The notes under the pieces are model-generated. The model saw nothing but the letters and a program-made list of their open reading frames with translations, ran no database searches and was not told the DNA's origin. From Brevundimonas sp. ASV9 (lineage in GTDB: Bacteria > Pseudomonadota > Alphaproteobacteria > Caulobacterales > Caulobacteraceae), in the NCBI RefSeq assembly GCF_016429195.1, contig NZ_JAELUF010000029.1, positions 1 through 33,479 on the forward strand: DNA of 33,479 bases, in the 5' to 3' direction. Within the stretch, counting starts at the first letter, position 1. Each line of letters opens with the position of its first letter. Shown here one piece after another: positions 14,473-22,272 of this stretch. A program made the position numbers and the translations under genes.

Positions 14473-15452
14473 GCGGCGCCAACACGCCTCTCCCTCCCCG
14501 CGCCGGGGAGGGTGGCCGAGCGCAGCGAGGTCGGGTGGGGGCGGCCGGGCGATCCATCGCACGCCTGTTCCGCATCACATCGCACGCCTGTTCCGAGCCG
14601 CCCCCACCCGGTCGCTCCGCGACCACCCTCCCCCGCCGGGGGAGGGAGAAGGTTTTCGTAACCCCCACCGGCGCCGAGCTGAAACGCGCGGCCCTGCTGT
14701 CGCTGTTCACCACCCTGGTCTGTCTGGCCTGGCCCGTCGCGGCCCTGGCCCAGCAGGCGGCGCAAAGCGGCTCGGCGCTGAACATCGATCTGGGCACCGG
14801 CGCCGGCCTGACCCAGCGCGTGGTCCAGCTGGTCGGTCTGATGACCGTCCTGTCACTGGCGCCGTCGATCGTCATCATGACGACCAGCTTCGTGCGAATC
14901 ATCGTGGTCCTGTCGCTGCTGCGCACGGCGCTGGGCCTGCAACAGTCGCCGCCGAACGCCGTCCTGGTGTCCTTGTCGCTCTTCCTCAGCGCCATCGTCA
15001 TGGCCCCGACCTGGCAGGACGCCTATGATTCGGGCATCCGTCCGCTGATGGATCAGCAGATTGAACTGCCCCAGGCCTTCGATCAGGCGTCCGAACCCGT
15101 AAAAACCTTCATGCTGGCCCAGGTGGACCGCGGGGACCTCGCCCTGTTCACCCGGCTGTCGAAGATCGACCCGCCCCAGAACGTCCAGGACCTGCCCCTG
15201 CGCGTGGTCACTCCGGCCTTCATGATCAGCGAGCTGAAGAAGGCCTTCGAAATCGGATTTCTCCTTTTCGTTCCGTTCCTTGTGATCGATCTGGTGGTGG
15301 CCAGCGTGCTGATGTCCATGGGCATGATGATGCTCCCTCCGGTGGTGGTGTCCCTCCCCTTCAAGTTGATCTTTTTCGTGCTGGTGGACGGCTGGCGATT
15401 GGTCGCCGGAAGCCTGGTCGAGAGCTTCCAGCGGGCGTCCGGTACCGGATAA
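14469..15452 (+). CDS. fliP: Flagellar export gate protein FliP with an in-frame N-terminal repeat insertion
   Basis: A 327-residue FliP, the core ring subunit of the flagellar type III export gate. The conserved body is clear: signal peptide core (about 73-94, ending ALAQQ), membrane segments around LAPSIVIMTTSFVRIIVVLS, the FliP signatures LRTALGLQQSPPNAVLVSLS and PAFMISELKKAFEIGF, and C-terminal SMGMMMLPPVVVSLPFKL. Family members are about 250-270 residues; the extra ~55 residues (about 7-61, Arg/Pro/Gly-rich) come from a palindromic repeat between the start codon and the signal peptide. The ATG at 14469 overlaps the fliO stop. The only other in-frame start before the signal peptide is a GTG at 14535, itself inside the repeat. 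Confidence 0.93.
   Translation: MSGANTPLPPRAGEGGRAQRGRVGAAGRSIARLFRITSHACSEPPPPGRSATTLPRRGREKVFVTPTGAELKRAALLSLFTTLVCLAWPVAALAQQAAQSGSALNIDLGTGAGLTQRVVQLVGLMTVLSLAPSIVIMTTSFVRIIVVLSLLRTALGLQQSPPNAVLVSLSLFLSAIVMAPTWQDAYDSGIRPLMDQQIELPQAFDQASEPVKTFMLAQVDRGDLALFTRLSKIDPPQNVQDLPLRVVTPAFMISELKKAFEIGFLLFVPFLVIDLVVASVLMSMGMMMLPPVVVSLPFKLIFFVLVDGWRLVAGSLVESFQRASGTG
14488..14652. repeat. Palindromic GC-rich repeat inserted within the fliP reading frame
   Basis: Left arm (14488-14545, CTCTCCCTCCCC ... GGGTGGGGGCGGC) and right arm (14597-14652, GCCGCCCCCACCC ... GGGGGAGGGAGAAGG) are imperfect inverted copies. The spacer holds an 18-base direct repeat, CATCGCACGCCTGTTCCG, at 14555-14572 and 14578-14595 (period 23). 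The approximate span is 165 bases, a multiple of three, and the frame stays open through it. The unit resembles widespread intergenic REP-like repeats of GC-rich alphaproteobacteria and shares a GAGCG(C/T)AGCGAG core with the repeat at 6747-6914. Confidence 0.8.
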
Positions 15453-15566
15453 TCCCCCGCCCCATATGGCTTTAAGCGTCATCGGCGCTTGCAAAGCGTA
15501 TGGAAATCCGTGTTGATCCCCCGGTCCTCGCTCGGAATCGGGCGACTAACACTGGAAACGCTTCTT

Positions 15567-15845
15567 ATGACCACTCAAGCCGAACTGATCGCCGCCGTCG
15601 CCAAGGACGCTGGTGTTTCGCAGGCCGACGCCGGCAAGGTGCTGACCGCGATCGTCGAAAACATCCACTCGACCCTGAAGTCGGGCGGCGACATCCGCAT
15701 CTCGAACCTGGGCGTCTTCGACACCGCCGACCGCGCCGAGCGCGAAGGCCGCAACCCGGCCACCGGCGCGACCATCAAGATCGCCGCCTCCAAGGCCGTG
15801 CGCTTCCGCGTCTCCAAGCCGCTGAAGGACGCCATCAACGGCTAA
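15567..15845 (+). CDS. hup: HU family DNA-binding protein
   Basis: A 92-residue nucleoid protein that bends DNA as a dimer. The N-terminal helices (MTTQAELIAAVAKDAGVSQA) and the arm region (GRNPATGATIKIAASKAVRF) with terminal KPLKDAING are typical of HU. I chose ATG 15567 because homology starts there and GGAAA lies about 8 bases upstream; the longer in-frame start at 15489 is unsupported. It stands alone after fliP, with a 114-base upstream gap that probably holds its promoter, and is followed by two hairpins. The acidic GVFDTADRAERE segment is a mild departure from the usual basic arm. Confidence 0.94.
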   Translation: MTTQAELIAAVAKDAGVSQADAGKVLTAIVENIHSTLKSGGDIRISNLGVFDTADRAEREGRNPATGATIKIAASKAVRFRVSKPLKDAING

Positions 15846-15852
15846 GCCTTTT

Positions 15853-15873
15853 CGGTCCTGCGATGCAGGACCG
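15853..15873 (+). other. Perfect hairpin just after hup
   Basis: CGGTCCTGC (15853-15861) and GCAGGACCG (15865-15873) pair across a GAT loop, eight bases after the hup stop. No U-tract follows on either strand. It may protect the hup mRNA 3' end together with the next hairpin. Confidence 0.5.
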
Positions 15874-15883
15874 GCAATGCTCG

Positions 15884-15923
15884 ACGGGCGGGGGTCGCGA
15901 CGCGATCTCCGCCCGTTTCAATT
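15884..15923 (+). terminator. Probable terminator of hup
   Basis: ACGGGCGG (15884-15891) pairs with CCGCCCGT (15909-15916), followed by TTTCAATTT. The loop is long (17 bases) and can itself fold. It ends at the last codons of the convergent TPR gene. Confidence 0.5.
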
Positions 15924-18794
15924 TCAGGCGGCGCTCTTCGCGTCCGCTTCTTTTCTGAACGCCTGTTTGGCGCTGTTGACCCAACCGACGAAGGTGTCGG
16001 CCTGGCTGGACAGATTGGCGAAGTCGCCCGTCCCCGCCACGCCCGACAGATTGTCGTCCAGCGCGACCCGCAGCGCCGCCGCCGACCGCGCGCCGGGAAC
16101 CATCGGCCCAAAGCGCCCGCTCAGCCGCTGCAACGCGGCCCGATCGCCGGCCAGCGAATAGCCGACGCCCGCCCGGATCAGCCAGCTTTCCTCGGCCGGC
16201 GTCAGCGGCGTGGTCGCGGTCTTGTAGCGATCGCCCAGCCGCGCCTCATAGATCGGCGCCGCCTCGCCCCACTTCTGCTGCTTCCAGAAGATGTCGGCCC
16301 GCACCTCGCGCGCCTGGTTCGACTGATCCCGGTCCAGCACCTCCAGCGCATGGTCGAACCGGCCCAGATCCATGAGGGCGCGCGCCTCCAGCGCCCGGCG
16401 CTCGCTGTTCATCGCATTGGGCAGCAGGGTGGTGCGCGAGCCCCAGATGGCCTGCAACGCCTTCTCCGGCTGGCGGTCCATCAGATAGACGGTAGCCAGA
16501 TTGGTCGCGACCTGGGCCTTGGCCACCCCATCCAGACGCTCATCGACCTGGTGCTTCAGCAGTTCGGCGGCCTGATCCAGCAGGTCCACGTCGATCAGCC
16601 GGCGCGACAGACGCCGCACCATCTCGTCGCCGTCCGCCCCGATGGGCGTCAGTTCGCGGAAGTCATAGAACAGCGCCAGCGCCTGCACCGGCTGCAAACC
16701 GTCCGCCGCCCCGTCCAGGAACAGGGCGCGGAAGGCGTTCGCCTGATCCGCCTGCACCTCGGCTGCGCCCGGCACGCCCGCCATCCGCTTGCCCGCGCCG
16801 CGCAGGGCGTCCAGCGCCTCGCGATATCGCCCCTGCTGCAGATAGATGCCCGACAGTTTGCGCACGACCGCCATCTCGGTCGCATCCCCGCGCCAGCGCC
16901 ATTTCAGCTGTTCCAACTGGGCCGTCGCCTGATCCGGCGTGATCGCGCCCTTGTCTAGCTCCAGGCTGATGGCGCCCAGTTTCGCCGGCGTGGCGATCCC
17001 GTCCAGCGGCGCGCGCGCCACGGCCTTGTAGACCGCCAGCGCCCGGGTCTTGTCGCCGTTCAGCTCGAACATCCGCGCCTGCACCAGCCGCGCGGTCAGT
17101 TGATCGACCGCCGGCGCATCCTGGCTGAACACATAGGCCAACAGCTGCTGGGCGGCGGCGAGATCATTCAACTGGATCGCGGCCATGGCGTGGGCCGCGC
17201 CGAACCGCGCGCGCCATTCCTTGGGGAAGCTGTCGATGGCCGGGGCGCCGGCGGCGAAGTTGCGACGCGCCCCCTCCCAGTCGCCCATCTCCGAGGCGAT
17301 ATAGCCCAGCCAGACCTTGGTCGCCGGATCGTTGGCCAGGGCCGCGCCCGCGAAATCGACCTGGGCCTCCTCCAGCCGCCCGACGCCGACGCGCGCCACG
17401 CCCCGCAGCCCCCTCACCTCGGGCTCGCCTTGCAGATTGGGCGCCTTGGCGATCAGGGCGTTCAGCACGCCGATGGCCTCATAGTTCAGTCCCGACCCGA
17501 CCAGGAACCGGGCCAGCGCCATCCGCGCCTCGATCGGCGCGCGCGGATTGTCCGCCGCCGCGATGGTCTCCAGCCCGGCCGCATCCTGCAGCCGGCGATA
17601 CCGGTCCGAGAAGCCCGCCTCGCCCGTCGCGGCCCAGGCCTCGTCGATCAGCGCCGGATAGGCCGCCCGTTTGGGCGCATCCGCATTGTGGTCGCCCGTC
17701 TTCAGTCCGGCCGCCGGCGACGACAAGGCCAGCCCCTTGGGCCGGCTCAGCGTCACCAGATCGCCCGCCGCCTCGATCTTCAGGTCGTCAGCCGCCGTCT
17801 CCACAGCCAGACCCTGCGCCGTCGGGATCAGGCTCAGATCGACCGTGCGCCGTCCTCCGGCGTAACCCTTGCCGGGCGCCAGGGCCGTCACCGCCGCGAA
17901 CCGGTCCCCAACCAGCGGATCGGTCAGCCAGACCGCCTTGGTCGCCCCGGCCATCTGCGCCACCAGCACCGGCGCGCCGTCGTCGGACCGGCCGACCTCG
18001 ACCCCGCCCGCCGCACCGTCTGGGCCGCCCAGGGTCACGGTCCAGGTCCCGCCCTGACCCTGCGCCGAGACGCCCAGCCCCTCGGGTTCGGCGATCCTCA
18101 GGGCTGTATAGCCCGGCCCCGCCGCCCACTGGGCGTTCTTGGCCGACCCCAGCGCCTTGGCCCCGCTCATATCCATGCGGGCGGCCGTGTCGAACACGAC
18201 CCATACGGCATCACCCCGGCGGAAGACGGCCGCCCCCACCGGCGCGCCCCAGTCGAAGGTCAGAACGGTCTTGCCGCCGGCCGTCTCGGCCCGAACCGGC
18301 ACCACGGCCTTGGTCGTCTGCGGCGCGGCGGCGTCGCCGCCCTCCGGCGCCTTGCCGGGTGCATAAAGGTTCAGCCACACCGCCCCGTCCGCGACGCCCG
18401 AGCGCGCATCCGCGCCCTGTTCCAGCGTCAGGATCAGGTCCGTGCCGCCCGCGCCCCGGCTCGGCCGCGTCTCGACCGACTTCACCCCCGCCGGCGGATC
18501 GACCTTCAATCGGGAGACGTCGGGCGCAGCGGTGGTCCCCAGCCGAACGACGACCTTGTCGCCCTCGCGGCTGACGCGCGAGCGCACCCCGATCACGCCG
18601 CCGAACTCGACCCGCGTGAACTCGGCGTTGGCGCCGATATTGATGGACAGCGGATCGCGCGAGCGCCCGACTTCCTGGGCCAGCGGCGCCATCGGCGCGA
18701 ACACGACGGCGCCGGCCGTGGCGGCGGCCACGGTCGTCTTCAGGATGCGCTTTGTCGGCGAGGCCCCGGACATATCTCCCGACCCATGCCGCAC
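15924..18794 (-). CDS. Large exported tetratricopeptide-repeat protein
   Basis: A 956-residue protein, the largest in the window. A signal peptide-like segment (about 15-40, TTVAAATAGAVVFAPMAPLAQ) suggests export. Residues 45 to about 350 form two or three beta-rich modules (FTRVEFGG, VVVRLG, VLTFDWGAPVGAAVFRRGD, VWVVFDTAA), somewhat like AMIN or other envelope-binding domains. From about 400 to 930 the sequence is helical with TPR/solenoid features (ALARFLVGSGLNYEAIGVLNAL, LQQGRYREALDALRG, MDRQPEKALQAIWG, LMDLGRFDHALEVLDRD). No catalytic motif is seen. The start is GTG 18794 with AAAGG nearby, or Met8. Function unknown; a scaffold for envelope or motility complexes is only a guess from the flagellar neighbours. 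Confidence 0.8.
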   Translation of the reverse strand: MRHGSGDMSGASPTKRILKTTVAAATAGAVVFAPMAPLAQEVGRSRDPLSINIGANAEFTRVEFGGVIGVRSRVSREGDKVVVRLGTTAAPDVSRLKVDPPAGVKSVETRPSRGAGGTDLILTLEQGADARSGVADGAVWLNLYAPGKAPEGGDAAAPQTTKAVVPVRAETAGGKTVLTFDWGAPVGAAVFRRGDAVWVVFDTAARMDMSGAKALGSAKNAQWAAGPGYTALRIAEPEGLGVSAQGQGGTWTVTLGGPDGAAGGVEVGRSDDGAPVLVAQMAGATKAVWLTDPLVGDRFAAVTALAPGKGYAGGRRTVDLSLIPTAQGLAVETAADDLKIEAAGDLVTLSRPKGLALSSPAAGLKTGDHNADAPKRAAYPALIDEAWAATGEAGFSDRYRRLQDAAGLETIAAADNPRAPIEARMALARFLVGSGLNYEAIGVLNALIAKAPNLQGEPEVRGLRGVARVGVGRLEEAQVDFAGAALANDPATKVWLGYIASEMGDWEGARRNFAAGAPAIDSFPKEWRARFGAAHAMAAIQLNDLAAAQQLLAYVFSQDAPAVDQLTARLVQARMFELNGDKTRALAVYKAVARAPLDGIATPAKLGAISLELDKGAITPDQATAQLEQLKWRWRGDATEMAVVRKLSGIYLQQGRYREALDALRGAGKRMAGVPGAAEVQADQANAFRALFLDGAADGLQPVQALALFYDFRELTPIGADGDEMVRRLSRRLIDVDLLDQAAELLKHQVDERLDGVAKAQVATNLATVYLMDRQPEKALQAIWGSRTTLLPNAMNSERRALEARALMDLGRFDHALEVLDRDQSNQAREVRADIFWKQQKWGEAAPIYEARLGDRYKTATTPLTPAEESWLIRAGVGYSLAGDRAALQRLSGRFGPMVPGARSAAALRVALDDNLSGVAGTGDFANLSSQADTFVGWVNSAKQAFRKEADAKSAA

Positions 18795-18896
18795 AAGGCC
18801 TTTAATCGCAGTTAACCGCCGTTCACCGTGATGAGGGATGGTGTTAGGACAACCGGTCCACGCGACAGCGCCGTTTTAAGCGCCCATAGTCGCCCC

Positions 18897-19286
18897 ATGA
18901 CCGATTACCCGCGCCTCAGCACCCTGAAGACCGGCCTGGCCTGTCGCTGCCCCCGCTGCGGCAAGGGACCGCTCTTCAAAGGCTATCTGACGCTTCAGAC
19001 CGAATGTCCGGAGTGCGGGCTCAGCTACGCCTTCGCGGATCCGGCGGACGGCCCGGCCTTCTTCGTCATGACGGCCGTCGGGGTGGTGGGGATGATCCTG
19101 CTGATGGTGTTCGACTTCACCGTGCATCCGCCGATCTGGGTGCATCTGGTCGTGACCCTGCCGATCCTGGTCGCGCTGTGCCTGGGGTGCCTGCGCCCCT
19201 TCAAGGCCTGGCTGGTCGCCGAACAATATGTCCACAAGGCCGCCCCGCCCGAGTTCTCCTCGAACGGCAAGCACGGGCCCTTCTAG
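18897..19286 (+). CDS. DUF983 family zinc-ribbon membrane protein
   Basis: A 129-residue protein of the DUF983 family. The N-terminus carries cysteine pairs C18-x2-C21 and C37-x2-C40 (plus Cys16), a likely zinc ribbon. Two membrane segments follow (about 54-74 MTAVGVVGMILLMVFDF and 80-100 LVVTLPILVALCLGCL). A PFKAWLVAEQYVHKA tail completes the family pattern. I chose ATG 18897 over in-frame codons from 18828 because homology begins at MTDYPRLS. Function unknown; some relatives sit near cytochrome oxidase genes, which is not the case here. Its stop shares a CTAG with the convergent gene. Confidence 0.88.
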   Translation: MTDYPRLSTLKTGLACRCPRCGKGPLFKGYLTLQTECPECGLSYAFADPADGPAFFVMTAVGVVGMILLMVFDFTVHPPIWVHLVVTLPILVALCLGCLRPFKAWLVAEQYVHKAAPPEFSSNGKHGPF

Positions 19287-19858
19287 GGTTCGATCACCGT
19301 CAGCTCGGGCCAGCGCGCTCGCGCGCTGTCGACGGCCTTGGCCCAGCCCTTGGCCACCGGCCGGTTCGGGTTGGGCCGGATCGCCATCGCGAACACGTCG
19401 TCCAGCCCAAAAGGCGCGGCGATGCCGAGGCGGTCGTCCGCCTCCAGCCGCACCCCGACCGCAAAGGTCGGCGCCACGAATCGCCCCAGCGCCTCATCCG
19501 TCGAATGCAACGGCGCATAGCGTTCGCCAAACCGGTTTTGGAACCACAGGTGCACCCGCGCCTGGTTGCGGACCTCGACCTGGCTGCGGAACGGCTCGTC
19601 GAAGGCGGCGGCGACGCGTTTGATCACAACGTCCTCGGCCTCGTAGGACAGGTCCGATGCGTCGAAATAGGCCAGATCGTAGTCCTTGACCCCATAGCCC
19701 GCCGGCCGGCCCGTCCTGGCGTTCCACACGGCCTGATAGACCGCTCCCGACACCAGCCGCCAGTCGGGCAGGTCCAGCGCCCGGACGGTCGTCAGAACAT
19801 GCATCAGGCCGGCGTCGGCGCGCACGATGGCGGCCAGTTCCGCCTCCAGCTCGCTCAT
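19283..19858 (-). CDS. Nucleotidyltransferase family protein (NTP_transf_6/DUF925-like)
   Basis: A 191-residue soluble protein of the nucleotidyltransferase-6 family. Visible signatures are SGAVYQAVWNARTGRPAGYG, then VKDYDLAYFD with the paired Asp residues expected in the catalytic site, VEVRNQARVHLWFQNRFG and a C-terminal AIRPNPN segment. The substrate is unknown. Its ATG at 19858 overlaps the thiD stop as ATGA, so the two are probably translated together. Its stop TAG lies inside the same CTAG that forms the DUF983 stop on the other strand. Confidence 0.88.
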   Translation of the reverse strand: MSELEAELAAIVRADAGLMHVLTTVRALDLPDWRLVSGAVYQAVWNARTGRPAGYGVKDYDLAYFDASDLSYEAEDVVIKRVAAAFDEPFRSQVEVRNQARVHLWFQNRFGERYAPLHSTDEALGRFVAPTFAVGVRLEADDRLGIAAPFGLDDVFAMAIRPNPNRPVAKGWAKAVDSARARWPELTVIEP

Positions 19859-20655
19859 CCCCGCACCGGCCAGCCGTGGTCCAGCGGCCCGTGTCCGCCG
19901 CCCAGGCCCGGCGCCCGGCGGATCGCCTCGCCGACATAGGCCCAGGCTTCGGCCACAGCGACCTCCAGCGGCCGCCCCAGCGCCAGCCCGGCCGCACACG
20001 CACTTGCAAGCGTGCAGCCGGTGCCGTGGGTGTGGCGGGTGTCGACACGCTCGGCCTCCAGCACCGTCTCGCCGTCTGCGGTCATCAGCAGGTCGATCAC
20101 CGTCGGCCCCGACACGTGACCGCCCTTCATCAGCACCGCCCGCGCCCCCATGGCCAGCAGCGCCTCGCCCGCCCGCTTCTGGCCGTCCAGGTCGTGGACC
20201 GCAAAGCCTGTCAGGGCCTCGGCCTCTGGCGCATTGGGCGTCAGCAGGGCCGCGCGCGGGATCATCAGGCGCTTCACCGCCTCGACCGCCGCATCGGGCA
20301 ACAGGGGATGGCCGCCCTTGGCCACCATGACCGGATCGACCACCGCCGGGGCGTCCGCCTCGTCCAGCAGGGCCGCGACCGTCTCGACCACCTCGACCGA
20401 GCCCAGCATGCCGGTCTTGAAGGCGTCGGTCCCGATGTCCTCCAGCACCGCCCGCGCCTGGGCGGCGATCAAATCGAGCGGCAGCGGATGGACCCCGTGG
20501 ACCCCCAATGTGTTCTGCACCGTGATGGCCGTGATGGCGGTGGCGGCGAACCCGCCCATCATCGTCACGGCCTTGATGTCGGCCTGGATGCCCGCGCCGC
20601 CGCCCGAGTCCGACCCTGCCAGGATCAAGACGCGTCCTTGATGAAGCGCGCTCAT
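19855..20655 (-). CDS. thiD: Hydroxymethylpyrimidine/phosphomethylpyrimidine kinase
   Basis: A 266-residue ribokinase-fold enzyme that phosphorylates HMP and HMP-phosphate to HMP-pyrophosphate for thiamine synthesis. Motifs are LILAGSDSGGGAGIQADIKA (9-28), TAITVQNTLGVHGV, the FKTGMLGS segment, DPVMVAKGGHPLL and the anion-hole/catalytic region HTHGTGCTLASACAAGLALG (about 217-236). The ATG at 20655 overlaps the SMR stop. No TPP riboswitch or other thi gene is adjacent, so this copy seems to act in a salvage setting with an unusual transporter partner. Confidence 0.94.
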   Translation of the reverse strand: MSALHQGRVLILAGSDSGGGAGIQADIKAVTMMGGFAATAITAITVQNTLGVHGVHPLPLDLIAAQARAVLEDIGTDAFKTGMLGSVEVVETVAALLDEADAPAVVDPVMVAKGGHPLLPDAAVEAVKRLMIPRAALLTPNAPEAEALTGFAVHDLDGQKRAGEALLAMGARAVLMKGGHVSGPTVIDLLMTADGETVLEAERVDTRHTHGTGCTLASACAAGLALGRPLEVAVAEAWAYVGEAIRRAPGLGGGHGPLDHGWPVRG

Positions 20656-20996
20656 GCCGCCGCTCCCGAAAACAGTTTCAGCCCGACAATGCCCGCCACG
20701 ATCAGCAGGATGCATACCGCCCTGACCGCCGTCGCCGGCTCGCCATAGACCAGGATGCCCACCACCGCCGCGCCCACCGCCCCGATGCCGGTCCAGACCG
20801 CATAGGCCGTGCCGATCGGCAACTTCTGCGTGGCGACCCACAACAGGATCATGCTGCCCGCCAGCGCGACCAGCACCCCCAGCGAGGTCCACGGCCGGCT
20901 GACGCCCACATTCTTGAGGCCCGAGGCCCACAGAACCTCCAGCAGACCGGCGACGACCAGCGTCGCCCACGGATTGATCGACATCACCCAGGGCAT
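20652..20996 (-). CDS. SMR family efflux protein, SugE/Gdx-like
   Basis: A 114-residue four-helix small multidrug resistance protein. The active-site glutamate lies in GLLEVLWASGLK, closer to SugE/Gdx guanidinium exporters than to EmrE. The second signature is PIGTAYAVWTGIGAVGAAVV, then VYGEP and a C-terminal helix (VCILLIVAGIVGLKLF). The start may be ATG 20996 or the in-frame Met5. It precedes thiD with an ATGA overlap. Guanidinium export is inferred from subtype only; no guanidine riboswitch was recognised in the 42-base upstream gap. Confidence 0.88.
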   Translation of the reverse strand: MPWVMSINPWATLVVAGLLEVLWASGLKNVGVSRPWTSLGVLVALAGSMILLWVATQKLPIGTAYAVWTGIGAVGAAVVGILVYGEPATAVRAVCILLIVAGIVGLKLFSGAAA

Positions 20997-21038
20997 GGCG
21001 ACCAGATGGAACAGGCCGCGGTCCGGAGCAAGCCGCGA

Positions 21039-21395
21039 TCAGCCGCCCAGCGGCCCCTTGAAGATGAAGAAGGCCCCAAGCGCGATGAAGGCGAAGCCGA
21101 CCAGATGGTTCACCGTCAGCTTCTCGCCCAGATACAGGACCGAGAAGCCGGCGAAGACCAACAGGGTGATCACCTCCTGCATCGTCTTCAGCTCGGCCGG
21201 CGAATAGACCTGGATGCCGATGCGGTTGGCCGGCACCGCCAGCCAGTATTCGAAGAAGGCGATGCCCCAGCTGGCGATGACCAGGATCCACAGCGGCTTG
21301 TGATCGAACTTCAGATGACCGTACCAGGCGAAGGTCATGAAGACGTTCGACAGGCACAACATGACGATGGGGGCGATGTAGGCGGTCAGGGGCAT
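21039..21395 (-). CDS. DUF486 family membrane protein (DMT superfamily)
   Basis: A 118-residue integral membrane protein with four predicted helices: IAPIVMLCLSNVFMTFAWYG, PLWILVIASWGIAFFEYWLA, a third around EVITLLVFAGFSVLYLGEK and the C-terminal LVGFAFIALGAFFIF. The NVFMTFAWYGHLK and AVPANRIG motifs mark DUF486, distant kin of drug/metabolite transporters. Substrate unknown. It lies 42 bases upstream of the SMR gene on the same strand, so two unrelated small four-helix transporters may be co-transcribed with thiD. Confidence 0.87.
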   Translation of the reverse strand: MPLTAYIAPIVMLCLSNVFMTFAWYGHLKFDHKPLWILVIASWGIAFFEYWLAVPANRIGIQVYSPAELKTMQEVITLLVFAGFSVLYLGEKLTVNHLVGFAFIALGAFFIFKGPLGG

Positions 21396-21459
21396 GGGGC
21401 AGATCGGGGCTGTTGCAGACCTGCCCTCTACACCGGCTGCGACCGTCCGTCGCGGGCCT

Positions 21460-22272
21460 TCAATCCGCCGCCGTCACCGCCGCCTGGACCTTCAGCGCCT
21501 GCACCGTCTCGCGCACGTCGTGAACCCGCACCATCCGCGCCCCGCGCTTCGCGCCTTCCAGCGCCAAGGCCAGCGACCCGCCCAGCCGGTCGGTCGCCAC
21601 GACCGCCGTCGCATCGATGGCCTGGATCGTGCGCTTGCGGCTGGCGGCGTACAGCACCGGAAAGCCCAGATCGACCAGCGCGTCCAACCGCGCCGTCAGC
21701 GCCATGTTATGCGCCAGCGTCTTGCCGAACCCGATGCCGGGATCCAGCCAGATCCGCTCGCGCGCCACGCCCGCCGCCATCGCCGCCTCGGCCCGCCCAC
21801 GCAGATAGTCACGCACTTCACCCACCACGTCGTCATAGCGCGGGTCCGCCTGCATCGTGCGGGGTTCGCCCTTCATGTGCATCAGCACGACGTCGCACCC
21901 CAGTTCGGCCGCGACCGCCGCACTCTCGGGCGCATGGCTCAGCGCGGTCACGTCGTTCCACATCGTCGCCCCGGCCGCGACGGCGGCGCGGGCGACGGCG
22001 GGCTTCATCGTATCGATGCTGATCGCCCCGCCCCACCGCGCGCGGACGCCGGCGATGACCGGCGCGACCCGCTCGATCTCCTCGCCCTCGCCCACCGGCT
22101 CGGCCCCCGGCCGGGTGCTCTCCCCGCCGATGTCCAGCACATCGGCCCCGTCCGCGACCAGCCGCATGGCCTGATCGATCGCCGCTTCTGTCGAGGCCCA
22201 CTGCCCCCCGTCCGAGAAGCTGTCGGGCGTCACATTGACGATGCCCATCACCTGCGAAAACGACACGGTCAT
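21460..22272 (-). CDS. folP: Dihydropteroate synthase
   Basis: A 270-residue TIM-barrel enzyme joining 4-aminobenzoate to the pterin pyrophosphate in folate synthesis; it is the target of sulfonamides. Motifs in order are GIVNVTPDSFSDGG (10-23), LDIGGESTRPGAEPV (46-60), the ISIDT strand, MWNDVTAL, VLMHMKGEP, WLDPGIGFGKTLAHN, the ASRKR segment and terminal VRVHDV. Length is normal. Its ATG overlaps the stop of the YdeI-like gene as ATGA (22269-22272), so it ends a four-gene minus-strand operon with a regulator and a membrane protein rather than sitting with glmM or folK. Confidence 0.95.
   Translation of the reverse strand: MTVSFSQVMGIVNVTPDSFSDGGQWASTEAAIDQAMRLVADGADVLDIGGESTRPGAEPVGEGEEIERVAPVIAGVRARWGGAISIDTMKPAVARAAVAAGATMWNDVTALSHAPESAAVAAELGCDVVLMHMKGEPRTMQADPRYDDVVGEVRDYLRGRAEAAMAAGVARERIWLDPGIGFGKTLAHNMALTARLDALVDLGFPVLYAASRKRTIQAIDATAVVATDRLGGSLALALEGAKRGARMVRVHDVRETVQALKVQAAVTAAD

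Noticed and set aside
14555..14595. CRISPR-like repeat from the two 18-base copies
   Set aside because: Only two copies with a 5-base spacer, inside a palindromic element; a local duplication explains it.
17100..18815. 571-codon plus-strand open frame opposite the TPR gene
   Set aside because: Arg/Gly/His-rich low-quality translation, antisense to a better-supported coding frame with a signal peptide and TPRs.
20997..21038. Guanidine riboswitch before the SMR gene
   Set aside because: The gap is only 42 bases and I could not recognise any guanidine riboswitch motif.
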